Origin: Pseudomonas sp. BMS12
GTDB taxonomy: Bacteria; Pseudomonadota; Gammaproteobacteria; Pseudomonadales; Pseudomonadaceae
Assembly (NCBI RefSeq): GCF_001592875.1
Contig: NZ_LSOF01000013.1
Location: 210,760-268,382, forward strand
Length of the DNA: 57,623 bases
Direction: 5' to 3'
The first letter of the stretch is position 1. Each line of letters opens with the position of its first letter. A program made the position numbers and the translations under genes. The notes under the pieces are model-generated. The model did no database searches and was not told the origin of the DNA. It saw only the letters and a list, made by a program, of their open reading frames with translations. This document shows positions 14,701 to 23,326 of the stretch, one piece after another.

Positions 14701-17028
14701 ATGAAGACCGACGCGAACGTGGTGCACCTGAACAAGGTCGCTCCCGAACATTCGCCAACTTCGCCGGCAGGAAGGCTTCCCGTGGCCCTGATCCAGGTAC
14801 GCGACAAGGCTGCCCAGCAGCTCAAGCAGGCTCTACAGGGGCTGTTCGATAATGCGGACGATACCCTCTTCGAGATGGCGGATCGTGCTGCCAGCAATGC
14901 CGAGCAGAATGCCTTTTTCGAAGCAATGCGTGACCTGCGCCTGAAGCGTAAGACTATCGAGCGTGGCTTCCTGCAGAAGGTCTTCGAGAGCTTCAACACC
15001 CTCAACCAGTATGAAATTGGGCGTCCCGCACCTCAGGTGGAGGGCGTTTCGTTCGAGAGCCTGTCGCTGGTACAGGACGATGTGCTGGAAGAGTCGGTCG
15101 CTCTCGATGCCATGGTCTCCCGTGTTATCAGCCGCGATGGCGTGTCGCTGGGGCATCTGACCACCCGCCTCAACGCGATGATCAGCAAGAAGCTTGAGGA
15201 CAAGACCAATCCGCTCGGGCCGCGAGTGCTCTGTGAGCAGTTCCTCGAAGCCTGCGAAGGGCTGGGCGTGGAAATCCGCGTCAAGCTGATCATTCTCAAA
15301 CTGTTCGAAAAATATGTTCTGACCGACCTGGGCGAGTTGTACGCTGCGGCCAACCAGCAGCTGGTCGAAGCTGGCGTGCTGCCCGAACTCAAGTCTGCGC
15401 CGCCGGCTCGGCGCCAGCCTGGGCGTTCGGCGTCCGCCAGTCGCGAGGCGCGGGAAGAAGCTGCCGGTGCGTCGGCGGCCGAGGCTGCTGGCTACGCCGA
15501 CGAGGGCGTGCAGGAAGTCTTCGGCGCATTGCAGGAGTTGCTGTCCCAGGTGCGCGGCACATCGGTATTGCCGCGTCGAGAGGTGCCCGCTGACGCACTG
15601 CCGATTTCCAGCAATGACCTGATGCGCCTGCTCTCGCACATGCAGCAGCGGCTGCCGGCGAGCCAGGTGGTCGATGATTTCGACCTGCGCAATCAGCTGG
15701 AAAACCTGCTGTCCCGGGCCAGCGCCAAGAGCGGCAAGGCGCGGGTGGTGGGTGAAGTCGACGAGGATGTGATCAACCTGGTCGCCATGCTGTTCGAGTT
15801 CATTCTCGATGACCGCACCCTGCCGGACTCGCTCAAGGCCCTGATTGGCCGCCTGCAGATTCCCATGCTCAAGGTCGCGGTGCTGGACAAGACCTTCTTC
15901 AGTCGCGGCAGCCACCCTGCGCGGCGCCTGCTCAACGAGATCGCTACCGCGGCGCTCGGCTGGAGTGCCCAGGGCGACGAGCAGCGCGATGCCCTGTATC
16001 AGCGTATCGAGCAGGTGGTACAGCGGCTGCTCAATGATTTCACCGATGACCCGGCGATTTTCTCCGATGTGTTGGCCGAGTTCATTGCTTTCACCGGCGA
16101 CGAGAAGCGTCGCAGCGAGCTGCTTGAGCAACGTACCCGTGACGCCGAAGAAGGTCGTGCCAAGGCCGAAATGGCGCGTCAGCAGGTCGAGCAGGCGTTG
16201 AACGAACGTCTTCTCGGGCGGACCCTGCCGGAAGTGGTCGTGCGTCTGTTGCAGGAAGGCTGGAGCAAGGTGCTGCAGCTGACCAGCCTCAAGCATGGCG
16301 CCGAGTCTGCAGAATGGCTGGCGGCGCTGGTGGTGATGGATGACCTGATCTGGAGCGTCGAGCTGCACGAGTCGGCGGAAGATCGCCTGCGCCTGCTGGA
16401 GCTGGTGCCCAGCCTGCTCAAGTCGCTGCGTGATGGACTGGCCAGTGCGGCGATCGACCCCTTCGTCACTAGTGAATTCTTCAGCAAGCTGGAGGCCGTG
16501 CATGTGCAGGCGTTCCAGCGCTTCAAGCGTGAGATGGCCGAGGCAGAATCTACTGCTGAGCCTGTCGAGCAGGAAGTTGAGGACAGGCTGGTGGAGTTGG
16601 GCGTCGGCCCGCTGCTGGAGTTGCCGCCGGTCGAACTGGATGCGCCCGCCGAGGCGCCGGCCATGGTCGAAGTGGTCGAGGAAATCGTGCTGCTGGCGCC
16701 GGGCGAAACGCGCCCGCAGGAGCCCGAGGTCAACCTGCCGGACGACGATGAGGCGCTGCAGAACGTCGATAGCCTACGTGTCGGTAGCTGGGTGGAAATC
16801 CAGGAGGACGAAGAACACAAGTTACGCGGCAAGCTGGCGGCCATCATCAAGCCCACCGGCAAGTTCATCTTCGTCAACCGTACCGGCATGAAGGTCATGG
16901 AGAAGACGCGCATGGGCCTGGCCGTGGAGTTCCGCCGTGGCGCCATCCGTCTGTTGGACGACGCGCTGCTGTTCGACCGCGCCCTGGAGTCGGTGATCGG
17001 CAACCTGCGCAAGCTCAAGGGCACCTGA
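14701..17028 (+). CDS. DUF1631 protein with C-terminal PilZ-like region
   Basis: A 775-residue, mostly helical cytosolic protein. The bulk (about residues 25-620) matches the DUF1631 family, often misannotated as thymidine phosphorylase. An acidic, Pro/Glu-rich linker (about 620-690) leads to a compact beta-rich end (LRVGSWVEIQEDEEHKLRG, FIFVNRTGMKVM) that looks like a PilZ-type barrel. I do not find the c-di-GMP contact residues RxxxR and D/NxSxxG there, so nucleotide binding is doubtful. A low-complexity Ala/Arg stretch lies near residues 235-265. The gene has its own promoter and terminator. Function is unknown. Confidence 0.8.
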   Translation: MKTDANVVHLNKVAPEHSPTSPAGRLPVALIQVRDKAAQQLKQALQGLFDNADDTLFEMADRAASNAEQNAFFEAMRDLRLKRKTIERGFLQKVFESFNTLNQYEIGRPAPQVEGVSFESLSLVQDDVLEESVALDAMVSRVISRDGVSLGHLTTRLNAMISKKLEDKTNPLGPRVLCEQFLEACEGLGVEIRVKLIILKLFEKYVLTDLGELYAAANQQLVEAGVLPELKSAPPARRQPGRSASASREAREEAAGASAAEAAGYADEGVQEVFGALQELLSQVRGTSVLPRREVPADALPISSNDLMRLLSHMQQRLPASQVVDDFDLRNQLENLLSRASAKSGKARVVGEVDEDVINLVAMLFEFILDDRTLPDSLKALIGRLQIPMLKVAVLDKTFFSRGSHPARRLLNEIATAALGWSAQGDEQRDALYQRIEQVVQRLLNDFTDDPAIFSDVLAEFIAFTGDEKRRSELLEQRTRDAEEGRAKAEMARQQVEQALNERLLGRTLPEVVVRLLQEGWSKVLQLTSLKHGAESAEWLAALVVMDDLIWSVELHESAEDRLRLLELVPSLLKSLRDGLASAAIDPFVTSEFFSKLEAVHVQAFQRFKREMAEAESTAEPVEQEVEDRLVELGVGPLLELPPVELDAPAEAPAMVEVVEEIVLLAPGETRPQEPEVNLPDDDEALQNVDSLRVGSWVEIQEDEEHKLRGKLAAIIKPTGKFIFVNRTGMKVMEKTRMGLAVEFRRGAIRLLDDALLFDRALESVIGNLRKLKGT

Positions 17029-17044
17029 TCACCGCCTGCCCACG

Positions 17045-17071
17045 ACGCCCGGCCCAGTGCCGGGCGTTTTT
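17045..17071 (+). terminator. Rho-independent terminator after the DUF1631 gene
   Basis: A perfect 9-bp stem (ACGCCCGGC, 17045-17053, with GCCGGGCGT, 17059-17067) closes a five-base loop and runs into TTTTT. It separates the DUF1631 gene from ampD. Confidence 0.88.
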
Positions 17072-17121
17072 GTTTCCGCCTGGCGGGCTGCTAGAGTGGC
17101 GCCAGTTTTCGAGGAGCCTCT

Positions 17122-17685
17122 ATGCAGCTGGACCCCGATAGTGGTTGGTGTGACGGCGTGCGTCACTGCCCGTCGCCCAACTTCAACGAGCGGCCGCAGG
17201 GCGAAGTTTCCCTGCTGGTCATCCACAACATCAGCCTGCCGCCGGGCCAGTTCGGCACGGGCAAGGTGCAGCAGTTCTTCCAGAACCGCCTGCCGGCGCA
17301 TGAACACCCCTATTTCGAGGGGATCGCTCAGCTGACGGTGTCCGCGCATTTTCTGATCGAGCGCGACGGCGCCGTTACCCAGTTCGTTTCCTGTAACCAC
17401 CGCGCCTGGCATGCCGGGCAATCGCTCTATGCCGGGCGGGAGAACTGCAACGACTTCTCCATCGGTATCGAGCTGGAGGGCACTGACGAGCTGCCGTTCA
17501 CCGATGCCCAGTATCAGGCTCTGGGCGAACTGACGCAGCGCCTGTTGCATGCCTATCCTCAGATGAGCGTCGAGCGCATCTGCGGCCACAGCGATATCGC
17601 GCCGGGGCGCAAGACCGACCCCGGCCCCTGTTTTGACTGGGCACGCTTGCGCGTGGCTCTGCAGCATGAGGAGAGTGGGATATGA
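17122..17685 (+). CDS. ampD: 1,6-anhydro-N-acetylmuramyl-L-alanine amidase AmpD
   Basis: This 187-residue cytosolic zinc amidase strips peptides from recycled anhydromuropeptides and so keeps AmpR-controlled beta-lactamase off. Zinc ligands His35, His156 and Asp166, the catalytic Glu118 and Lys164 are all present (VIHNIS, GIELEG, ICGHSDIAPGRKTDPG). The stop overlaps the ampE start by four bases. Loss of this gene derepresses ampC in Pseudomonas and Enterobacterales; here it looks intact. Confidence 0.96.
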   Translation: MQLDPDSGWCDGVRHCPSPNFNERPQGEVSLLVIHNISLPPGQFGTGKVQQFFQNRLPAHEHPYFEGIAQLTVSAHFLIERDGAVTQFVSCNHRAWHAGQSLYAGRENCNDFSIGIELEGTDELPFTDAQYQALGELTQRLLHAYPQMSVERICGHSDIAPGRKTDPGPCFDWARLRVALQHEESGI

Positions 17686-18503
17686 ATTTTCTGGTGCTGT
17701 TGCTGGCGCTGTGGGTGGAGAAGTTCTCGTCCGGCCGGCGGCGTATCCAGCGCGATGGCCCCTGGTTGCAGTGGCTGGCGCGCACAGAGAGCCATGCTCC
17801 CTGGCCGGCGCTATTGCTGGCGGTGCTGTTGCCGGTGGTACTGCTCGGCCTGCTATTGCTGGTGCTCAAGCCCTTGGCCTACGGCTTGCTGATTCTACCG
17901 GTGCATTTGCTGGTGTTGGTCTACAGCCTGGGGCGTGGCGATGTGCTGGTGGCTCTGGGGCCTTTCCGTGATGCCTGGCGCCGTGGTGACGATCAGGCGG
18001 CGTTGCATGTAGCCGAGCGCGATCTGGGCGTCGAGGCCGATGGCGAGGCCGAGTTGCTGCAACGTGTGCAGGATTACCAGCTGTGGCAGGCCTACCAGGG
18101 CTTCTTCGCGGTGATCTTCTGGTATGCGTTGCTCGGTCCGTTGCCGGCGTTGGCCTACCGTCTGCTCGCCCTGAGCGCCGAGCACGCTGCCCAGCCCGGC
18201 GTGGCCGAACGCGCCGCGCAGCTGCGCCATGCCATGGATTGGCTGCCGGTAAGGGTACTGGCCGCCAGTTTCGCCTTGGTGGGTAACTTTGCCGCCGTCA
18301 GCCGAGTGGTGCTGCATGATCTGCTGGCCTGGGATATTTCCGCAGCGCAGCTGGTCGCCAACGCGGGGCGGGCGGCCAGCGAGTTGCCCGAGCCGCAACC
18401 GGGCGAGCCGGGGGTGAGTACCCTGGACGAGCTCTGGCAGCTGCTGATTCGCGCTGCGGTGCTCTGGTATGCGGCCTTCGCCGTGTGGATTTTGCTGCTG
18501 TAA
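17682..18503 (+). CDS. ampE: Regulatory signalling membrane protein AmpE
   Basis: The 273-residue inner-membrane protein has about four hydrophobic segments (residues 1-14, 44-75, 140-165, 250-273) and the family start MNFLVLLLALWVEKFS. It belongs to the CobD/AmpE group and lies in an operon with ampD, overlapping it by ATGA. Its biochemical role is still unclear. Confidence 0.9.
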   Translation: MNFLVLLLALWVEKFSSGRRRIQRDGPWLQWLARTESHAPWPALLLAVLLPVVLLGLLLLVLKPLAYGLLILPVHLLVLVYSLGRGDVLVALGPFRDAWRRGDDQAALHVAERDLGVEADGEAELLQRVQDYQLWQAYQGFFAVIFWYALLGPLPALAYRLLALSAEHAAQPGVAERAAQLRHAMDWLPVRVLAASFALVGNFAAVSRVVLHDLLAWDISAAQLVANAGRAASELPEPQPGEPGVSTLDELWQLLIRAAVLWYAAFAVWILLL

Positions 18504-18523
18504 GGGCAGCGTCGCGCCTGGGA

Positions 18524-19420
18524 TTACTCTGGCCAGAGCCAGGCCGCCCCGCGTACGCCGCTGGAGTCACCGTGGCGGGCGCGGACGATGCGGGTGTTGA
18601 CCCGATCCGAGAACACGTGGCGAACCAGCAGCGCCGGCACCTGCTCGTAGAGCTGCGGCATGTTCGACAGCCCGCCACCCAGCACTATCACGTGCGGGTC
18701 AATGACGTTGATCACCGAGGCCAGGGCGCGCGCCAGCTGTTCGCAATAGCGCTGCAGGGCCTGACTGGCGGCGCTGTCGCCGTTAGCCGCGGCGAGTGCC
18801 AGCTGGGCGGCATTCAGCCCCAGATTGCTGCGTGCCGCCCAGCCAGGGCCGCTGAGAAAGGTTTCGATGCAATCGTCCAGGCCACAGTAGCAGCGCCGCG
18901 TCGGTCCGTCGGCGGCGCTGCGCCAGGGCAGCGGGTTGTGCCCCCATTCGCCGGCGACGGCATTGGGCCCTGCCAGCAGGCGGCCGTGGATGACGATGCC
19001 GCCCCCGACGCCGGTGCCGAGAATGACCCCGAACACGCTGGCGGCACCGGCCGCGGCGCCATCGCTGGCCTCGGACAGGGCGAAGCAGTCGGCGTCGTTG
19101 GCCAGGCGTACAGGCCGTTGCAGCAAGGTTTCCAGATCACCTTGCAGGTCCTGGCCGATCAGGCAGGTGGAGTTGGCGTTCTTGATCCGCCCATGGTCCG
19201 GCGAGCGGGTGCCGGGAATGCCCACACCCACGCTGCCGGAAGCCCCCAGCTGGCGCTCGGCGCTTTGCACCAGACGAGCTATGGTTTCCAGGGTGGCGGG
19301 ATAGTCGCCTTGTGGGGTGGGCAGACGTTCCCTTAACCGCTCGTCGGCACCTTCGAGGGCGACGATCTCAGTCTTGGTGCCACCCAGATCAATACCGAAG
19401 CGAAATGGCAAGCGCATCAT
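18524..19420 (-). CDS. mak: ROK-family fructokinase (manno(fructo)kinase)
   Basis: The 298-residue product closely follows E. coli Mak throughout: IDLGGTKTEIVAL phosphate-binding loop, GIPGTRSPDHG, NDADCFALSEA, GTGVGGGIVI, AGEWGHNPLPW with the catalytic Asp/Glu region, the zinc motif CYCGLDDCIETFLSGPG and the end HGDSSGVRGAAWLWP. It would phosphorylate fructose, and possibly mannose or other hexoses, with ATP. Two adjacent ATG codons are possible; the AAGG ribosome binding site is better spaced for the second (19417). It converges on ampE. Confidence 0.86.
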   Translation of the reverse strand: MMRLPFRFGIDLGGTKTEIVALEGADERLRERLPTPQGDYPATLETIARLVQSAERQLGASGSVGVGIPGTRSPDHGRIKNANSTCLIGQDLQGDLETLLQRPVRLANDADCFALSEASDGAAAGAASVFGVILGTGVGGGIVIHGRLLAGPNAVAGEWGHNPLPWRSAADGPTRRCYCGLDDCIETFLSGPGWAARSNLGLNAAQLALAAANGDSAASQALQRYCEQLARALASVINVIDPHVIVLGGGLSNMPQLYEQVPALLVRHVFSDRVNTRIVRARHGDSSGVRGAAWLWPE

Positions 19421-19591
19421 TTACCTTAAGTTACAGAGGCTGAGGTCGATATCCGGTATACATGGCCGTCCGGGGATGGTGTCTGGCCAATGGCCATTTC
19501 CGCTGGAATCCAGAATATCGCTACCTTGCCGTTCAATAGATCAGCCCGCTCCCGGCTGGCATAAAACAATAATGGCAACAGGAGACGTCTA

Positions 19592-21622
19592 GTGAATAGC
19601 GTGTTGTACCCTGCCATCGCGCTGATGAACCGCCTGAGCTTCGGCATGAAGTTCAGCCTGATCAGCGTGTTGTTCTTCCTGCCGATGTTGGTCACCAACT
19701 ACTACCTGGTAAAGGAGTCTTACGACGCCTTCACCGATACGCGTACCGAGCTGGGCAGCCTGAATGTACTGGGCACCAGCATGAAGATGCGTCAGCAGCT
19801 GGAGCGGCTCAACGACCTCTATCAGATCAATGCGGTGCTCGGTCAGTCCGGGCAGGCCGAGCAGCTTGCCGCGCAGATCGGCGAACTGGAGTCTAGCGTC
19901 GGGGCAACCCTGGCCGGCCTCGAGTCGCAGAGCAGTGACGCCCAGAAGATCGAGGAATTCAACACCCAGCGTGATGCCATCAAGAACGCCCTGGCAGCCG
20001 TGCAGGCGGAAAGCTCGCTGCGCAGCAAGGCGGGCCTGGTGGTCAAGGCGCTGGACAATGCCGAGGTGTTCATCAAGTTCGTTGCCAGCCAGTCCGGCCT
20101 CAGCCAGGACAGCGAGCTGACTGTGCGGCAGCTGGTCGAGCTGATGACCAATGTCACCCTGCCGGTGACCAAGGTGCTCAGCGAGGGCCGTGCTCTCGGT
20201 TCCTATTCCCTCGGCCAGGGCATCCTCGGCTCCGCCGACAGCACCAAGCTCGACGACATGATGCTGGACATGGAGAAGCTGCATGCCGAGTACGGTTTCA
20301 AGCTGCAGAGTGCACTGCAGGGTAATGCGCAGGCGCAGAGCAGCCTGGCGCAACTGGCCGAGGCCAGCCGCAACAGCCTGACCGAGAGCAGTTCGGTGCT
20401 CGAAGAACAGTTGCTCATGTCCGACAGCCTGGATGCGCCCTGGCGGGGTTTCTTCGATGGCTTCACTCAGTCCATCGACAAGACCTATGAGCTCAATGCG
20501 GCGGTGCTGGGCTTTCTCGACCAGGAGCTGAGCCAGCGCCTGGAGCAGAAGCGGGTGCAGATGGTGCTGCTGGTGGTGGCCCTGCTGCTGGTGTTCCTGC
20601 TGATCGGCTACCTGTATGGCGGCTTCTATGTTTCCACCCGCACCACGCTTAAGGGCTTCGGCAAGACCCTGGGGCAGGTTGCCGGTGGCGACATGACGGT
20701 GAGCGTCAATGTCCGCAGCAAGGATGAGCTGGGCGAACTGGGCCAGGTGTTCAACGGGACAGTGGCCAAGATCCGCGACCTGATCGATCTGGTCGGCAAG
20801 ACCGTCGTCGAGGTGGAGCGTCAGGCCGATCGCGTGGAACTGGTGTCCGGCGAGAGCAGCCAGGCGGTCAGCGCCCAGCGCGGGCAGATCGAGCAGGTCG
20901 CCACGGCGATGAACGAGATGTCCGCCACTGCTCAGGAGGTGGCGCGCAGCGCCGCCGCCGCAGTCGGCAGCGCGCAGAGCGTCAATGAGGAAACCGTCAA
21001 CGGCCGCGCCATGGTCGAGTCGCAGGTCGGCAGCATCCAGCGCCTGGCCAACGAGATCGACCAGTCGGTGAGCGTGATCAACCAGTTGGCCAGCGACAGC
21101 GCTTCGATCAGTCAGGTGCTGGAGGTGATCAAGGGGATCGCCGGGCAGACCAACCTGCTGGCACTCAACGCCGCCATCGAGGCGGCGCGCGCCGGCGAGC
21201 AGGGCCGCGGCTTTGCCGTGGTGGCCGACGAGGTGCGCAATCTGGCCAAGCGTACTCATCAGTCCACGGAAGAGATCGAGCAGATGATCGGTCGGCTGCA
21301 GAGCGGTGTGGGCGCTACGGTGACCGCCATGAACGGCAGCCACCAGATGGTCGAGAGCACGGTCAGCCAATCGGCTCAGGTGCAGCAGGCGCTGGAGAAT
21401 ATCCTCGGTGCGGTCGGCATGATCGTCGACCAGAACCAGCAGATCGCCGCCGCCGCCGAGCAGCAGACCGCCGTCGCCCACGATATCGACATGAACATCG
21501 TCGAGATCAATCAGGCCGGTGAGCGCACCGCCGAAGGGGCCGTGCAGACCGAGCAGGCCAGCCGCCAGCTGTCTGATCAGGTGGCGCGTTTGAAGGAGCT
21601 GATCAGCGCGTTCCGGGTCTGA
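19592..21622 (+). CDS. Methyl-accepting chemotaxis protein
   Basis: The 676-residue chemoreceptor has a transmembrane helix at about 25-45, a long helical periplasmic domain (about 46-325), a second helix at about 326-348, a HAMP domain (about 350-402), and a cytoplasmic signalling domain whose tip is [20 protein letters not shown]. The ligand is not predictable; the periplasmic part is a large helical-bundle type with no Cache motif visible. It starts at GTG with AGGAG upstream. P. aeruginosa has a chemoreceptor gene (PA4520 as I recall) at the same place after ampE. Confidence 0.9.
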   Translation: MNSVLYPAIALMNRLSFGMKFSLISVLFFLPMLVTNYYLVKESYDAFTDTRTELGSLNVLGTSMKMRQQLERLNDLYQINAVLGQSGQAEQLAAQIGELESSVGATLAGLESQSSDAQKIEEFNTQRDAIKNALAAVQAESSLRSKAGLVVKALDNAEVFIKFVASQSGLSQDSELTVRQLVELMTNVTLPVTKVLSEGRALGSYSLGQGILGSADSTKLDDMMLDMEKLHAEYGFKLQSALQGNAQAQSSLAQLAEASRNSLTESSSVLEEQLLMSDSLDAPWRGFFDGFTQSIDKTYELNAAVLGFLDQELSQRLEQKRVQMVLLVVALLLVFLLIGYLYGGFYVSTRTTLKGFGKTLGQVAGGDMTVSVNVRSKDELGELGQVFNGTVAKIRDLIDLVGKTVVEVERQADRVELVSGESSQAVSAQRGQIEQVATAMNEMSATAQEVARSAAAAVGSAQSVNEETVNGRAMVESQVGSIQRLANEIDQSVSVINQLASDSASISQVLEVIKGIAGQTNLLALNAAIEAARAGEQGRGFAVVADEVRNLAKRTHQSTEEIEQMIGRLQSGVGATVTAMNGSHQMVESTVSQSAQVQQALENILGAVGMIVDQNQQIAAAAEQQTAVAHDIDMNIVEINQAGERTAEGAVQTEQASRQLSDQVARLKELISAFRV

Positions 21623-21642
21623 TCTGCCGATGCAACAAAAGA

Positions 21643-21666
21643 GCCCGCCAATCGGCGGGCTTTTTT
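21643..21666 (+). terminator. Rho-independent terminator after the chemoreceptor gene
   Basis: GCCCGCC (21643-21649) pairs with GGCGGGC (21654-21660), then TTTTTT. It closely resembles the hairpin at position 11. Confidence 0.9.
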
Positions 21667-21697
21667 ATGGTGATCGGAACGGCTTGACTGCTCTTCG

Positions 21698-21742
21698 CTT
21701 CAGCGGCGGAGGCCCGCTGCATCGCGGCCAAAGCCGCTCCCA
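21698..21742. repeat. Solitary REP element
   Basis: ATCGCGGCCAAAGCCGCTCCCAC is an inverted copy of the REP palindrome at 21720-21742, with a diverged partner (TTCAGCGGCGGAGG) upstream. It lies between the chemoreceptor and tatD genes, which converge. Confidence 0.65.
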
Positions 21743-21748
21743 CTACCT

Positions 21749-22534
21749 CTATTCCTCGGCCCAGCCGAACAGCGCGGCAGCGTTCTGGCTGCTGGCGTGG
21801 GCGAGTTCGTCCGGGGTGATACCGCGCAGCTCGGCCAGGGCGCTGCAGATGGCCGGCAGGTGCTCGGGGCTGTTGCGCTGGCCGGGGTACATGGCCGGGG
21901 CCATGTCGGGCGAGTCGGTTTCCAGCACGATGGCCTCCAGCGGCAGCTGAGCGACCACCTTGCGCAAGCGCAGGGCCTGCGGCCAGGTGGGGGCGCCGCC
22001 GAGCCCGAGGCGGAAGCCGAGCCTGAGGTATTCGCGCGCCTCTTCATAGCTGCCGGCGAAGGCGTGGATGATGCCGCCGCGCTTGAGCCTGAAGCGTTTG
22101 AGGGCGGCGATGGTCGGCGCATGGGCACGGCGCACATGCAGCAGGGCCGGCAACTCGAACTCTTCGGCCAGAGCCAGCTGTGCCTCGAACAGCTGCTGTT
22201 GCCGCTCGCGATCCAGGCTTTCGATGAAGTAATCCAGGCCGAACTCGCCTACTGCGCACAGCCGCGGATGGCCGGCCAGGCGCTGCAGCCAGTCGCGCAA
22301 TTCCTGCAGATGCGCGGGGTGATGCTGCGGCAGGTACACCGGATGCAGGCCGAAGGCGGCGTGCAGACCTGCCTCGCGCTGCGTCAGGTCCCACAGGCGC
22401 TGCCAGTTGTCCCGGTACACGCCGAGCACCACCAGACGTTCCACGCCCAGGGCGCGGCTACGTGCCAGCAGTTCGCTGCGGTCGGCATCGAAGTCGGGGA
22501 AGTCGAGGTGGGTGTGGGTGTCGATCAGGTGCAT
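21749..22534 (-). CDS. TatD-family metal-dependent hydrolase/DNase
   Basis: The 261-residue product has the TatD metal-binding pattern: DTHTHLDF at the N-terminus, AVGEFGLDYF with the bridging Glu, HVRRAH, and HAFAGSYEEA and ETDSPDM near the C-terminus. Family members are metal-dependent 3'-5' DNases or phosphatases. I start at MHLIDTHTH; the open frame upstream overlaps non-homologous sequence. It follows the response-regulator gene on the same strand after about 117 bp, and might be read through from it. Confidence 0.87.
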   Translation of the reverse strand: MHLIDTHTHLDFPDFDADRSELLARSRALGVERLVVLGVYRDNWQRLWDLTQREAGLHAAFGLHPVYLPQHHPAHLQELRDWLQRLAGHPRLCAVGEFGLDYFIESLDRERQQQLFEAQLALAEEFELPALLHVRRAHAPTIAALKRFRLKRGGIIHAFAGSYEEAREYLRLGFRLGLGGAPTWPQALRLRKVVAQLPLEAIVLETDSPDMAPAMYPGQRNSPEHLPAICSALAELRGITPDELAHASSQNAAALFGWAEE

Positions 22535-22651
22535 GGGCAAGTCCGCAGTTGCTCTGCAGAGCATCGGGTATTTCGTCGTGCCTCGCCAGCCTGCTGGCAC
22601 TGGCGGCGTGGCGGCCGCTGATCGATTCCGCGCTGCTACGCCGGGGCGGCG

Positions 22652-23326
22652 CTAGCGCGCCACGCTGGCGGAAATGGCCACGGCTGCGGCGGCGGTGCGG
22701 GTTTCCACGCCGAGTTTCACGTACACGTGCTCCAGGTGTTTGTTCACCGTGCGGGGGCTGAGGCCGAGGATGTCGCCGATATCGCGGTTGGTCTTGCCGC
22801 AGGCGACCCAGCGCAGCACTTCGACCTCGCGTTCGGTGAGCTGGAAACGGCTCGACAGGGTCTCGAAGGTCGGTTCGTTGCTCAGCGTCAGGTCGACCGG
22901 CTGGGCGGCGGCGCGGGCCGACTGCAGGGTGCGCGCGGTGCGCAGGTGGGCGGCGACGCGGGCCAGCACCTCGTCGGTGTGAATTGGCTTGGTCACGTAG
23001 TCGCTGCCGCCGGCGGCGAAGCCTTCGACCACGTGCTCGCTGTCGGTCAGGGCGGTCATGAACAGCACCGGAATGTCGGTGCTGTCGGGTTCGGCCTTGA
23101 TCCGCCGGCAGGTCTCGAAGCCGTCCAGGCCGGGCATCATGGCGTCCAGCAGGATCAGGTCGGGGCGGCGGCGCTGGATGCGGTTCAGCGCGCTGTGGCC
23201 GTCCAGCGCCACCAGCACCATGTAGCCGGCGGCGTCGAGGGCATCAGACAGCAGGGCCAGGTTGTCCGGGGTGTCGTCGACGATCAGCACGGTGCCGCGT
23301 TCAGCAAGTTGCGTGGCTGCATTCAT
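22652..23326 (-). CDS. LuxR/NarL-type response regulator
   Basis: The 224-residue protein has an N-terminal receiver domain (VLIVDDTPDN, phosphoacceptor Asp in LILLDAMMPG, Lys in YVTKPIH) and a C-terminal LuxR helix-turn-helix (LTEREVEVLRWVACGKTNRDI, then GLSPRTVNKHLEHVYVKLGV split at about residues 165-205). It overlaps the end of the sensor-kinase gene by 26 bases, which supports a cognate pair. The next rightward genes form the amide/urea transport cluster, whose promoters hold NarL-like 7-2-7 repeats; this regulator is my candidate to bind them. Confidence 0.87.
   Translation of the reverse strand: MNAATQLAERGTVLIVDDTPDNLALLSDALDAAGYMVLVALDGHSALNRIQRRRPDLILLDAMMPGLDGFETCRRIKAEPDSTDIPVLFMTALTDSEHVVEGFAAGGSDYVTKPIHTDEVLARVAAHLRTARTLQSARAAAQPVDLTLSNEPTFETLSSRFQLTEREVEVLRWVACGKTNRDIGDILGLSPRTVNKHLEHVYVKLGVETRTAAAAVAISASVAR

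Noticed and set aside
14833..16503. Long open frame antisense to the DUF1631 gene
   Set aside because: Its translation is low-complexity Gln/His/Arg-rich and shows no domain. It is a shadow of GC-rich codon use in the sense gene, which has clear family features, promoter and terminator.
19589..21481. 630-codon open frame antisense to the chemoreceptor gene
   Set aside because: The sense frame has HAMP and signalling domains; the antisense product is Leu/Gln/His-rich with no recognisable domain.
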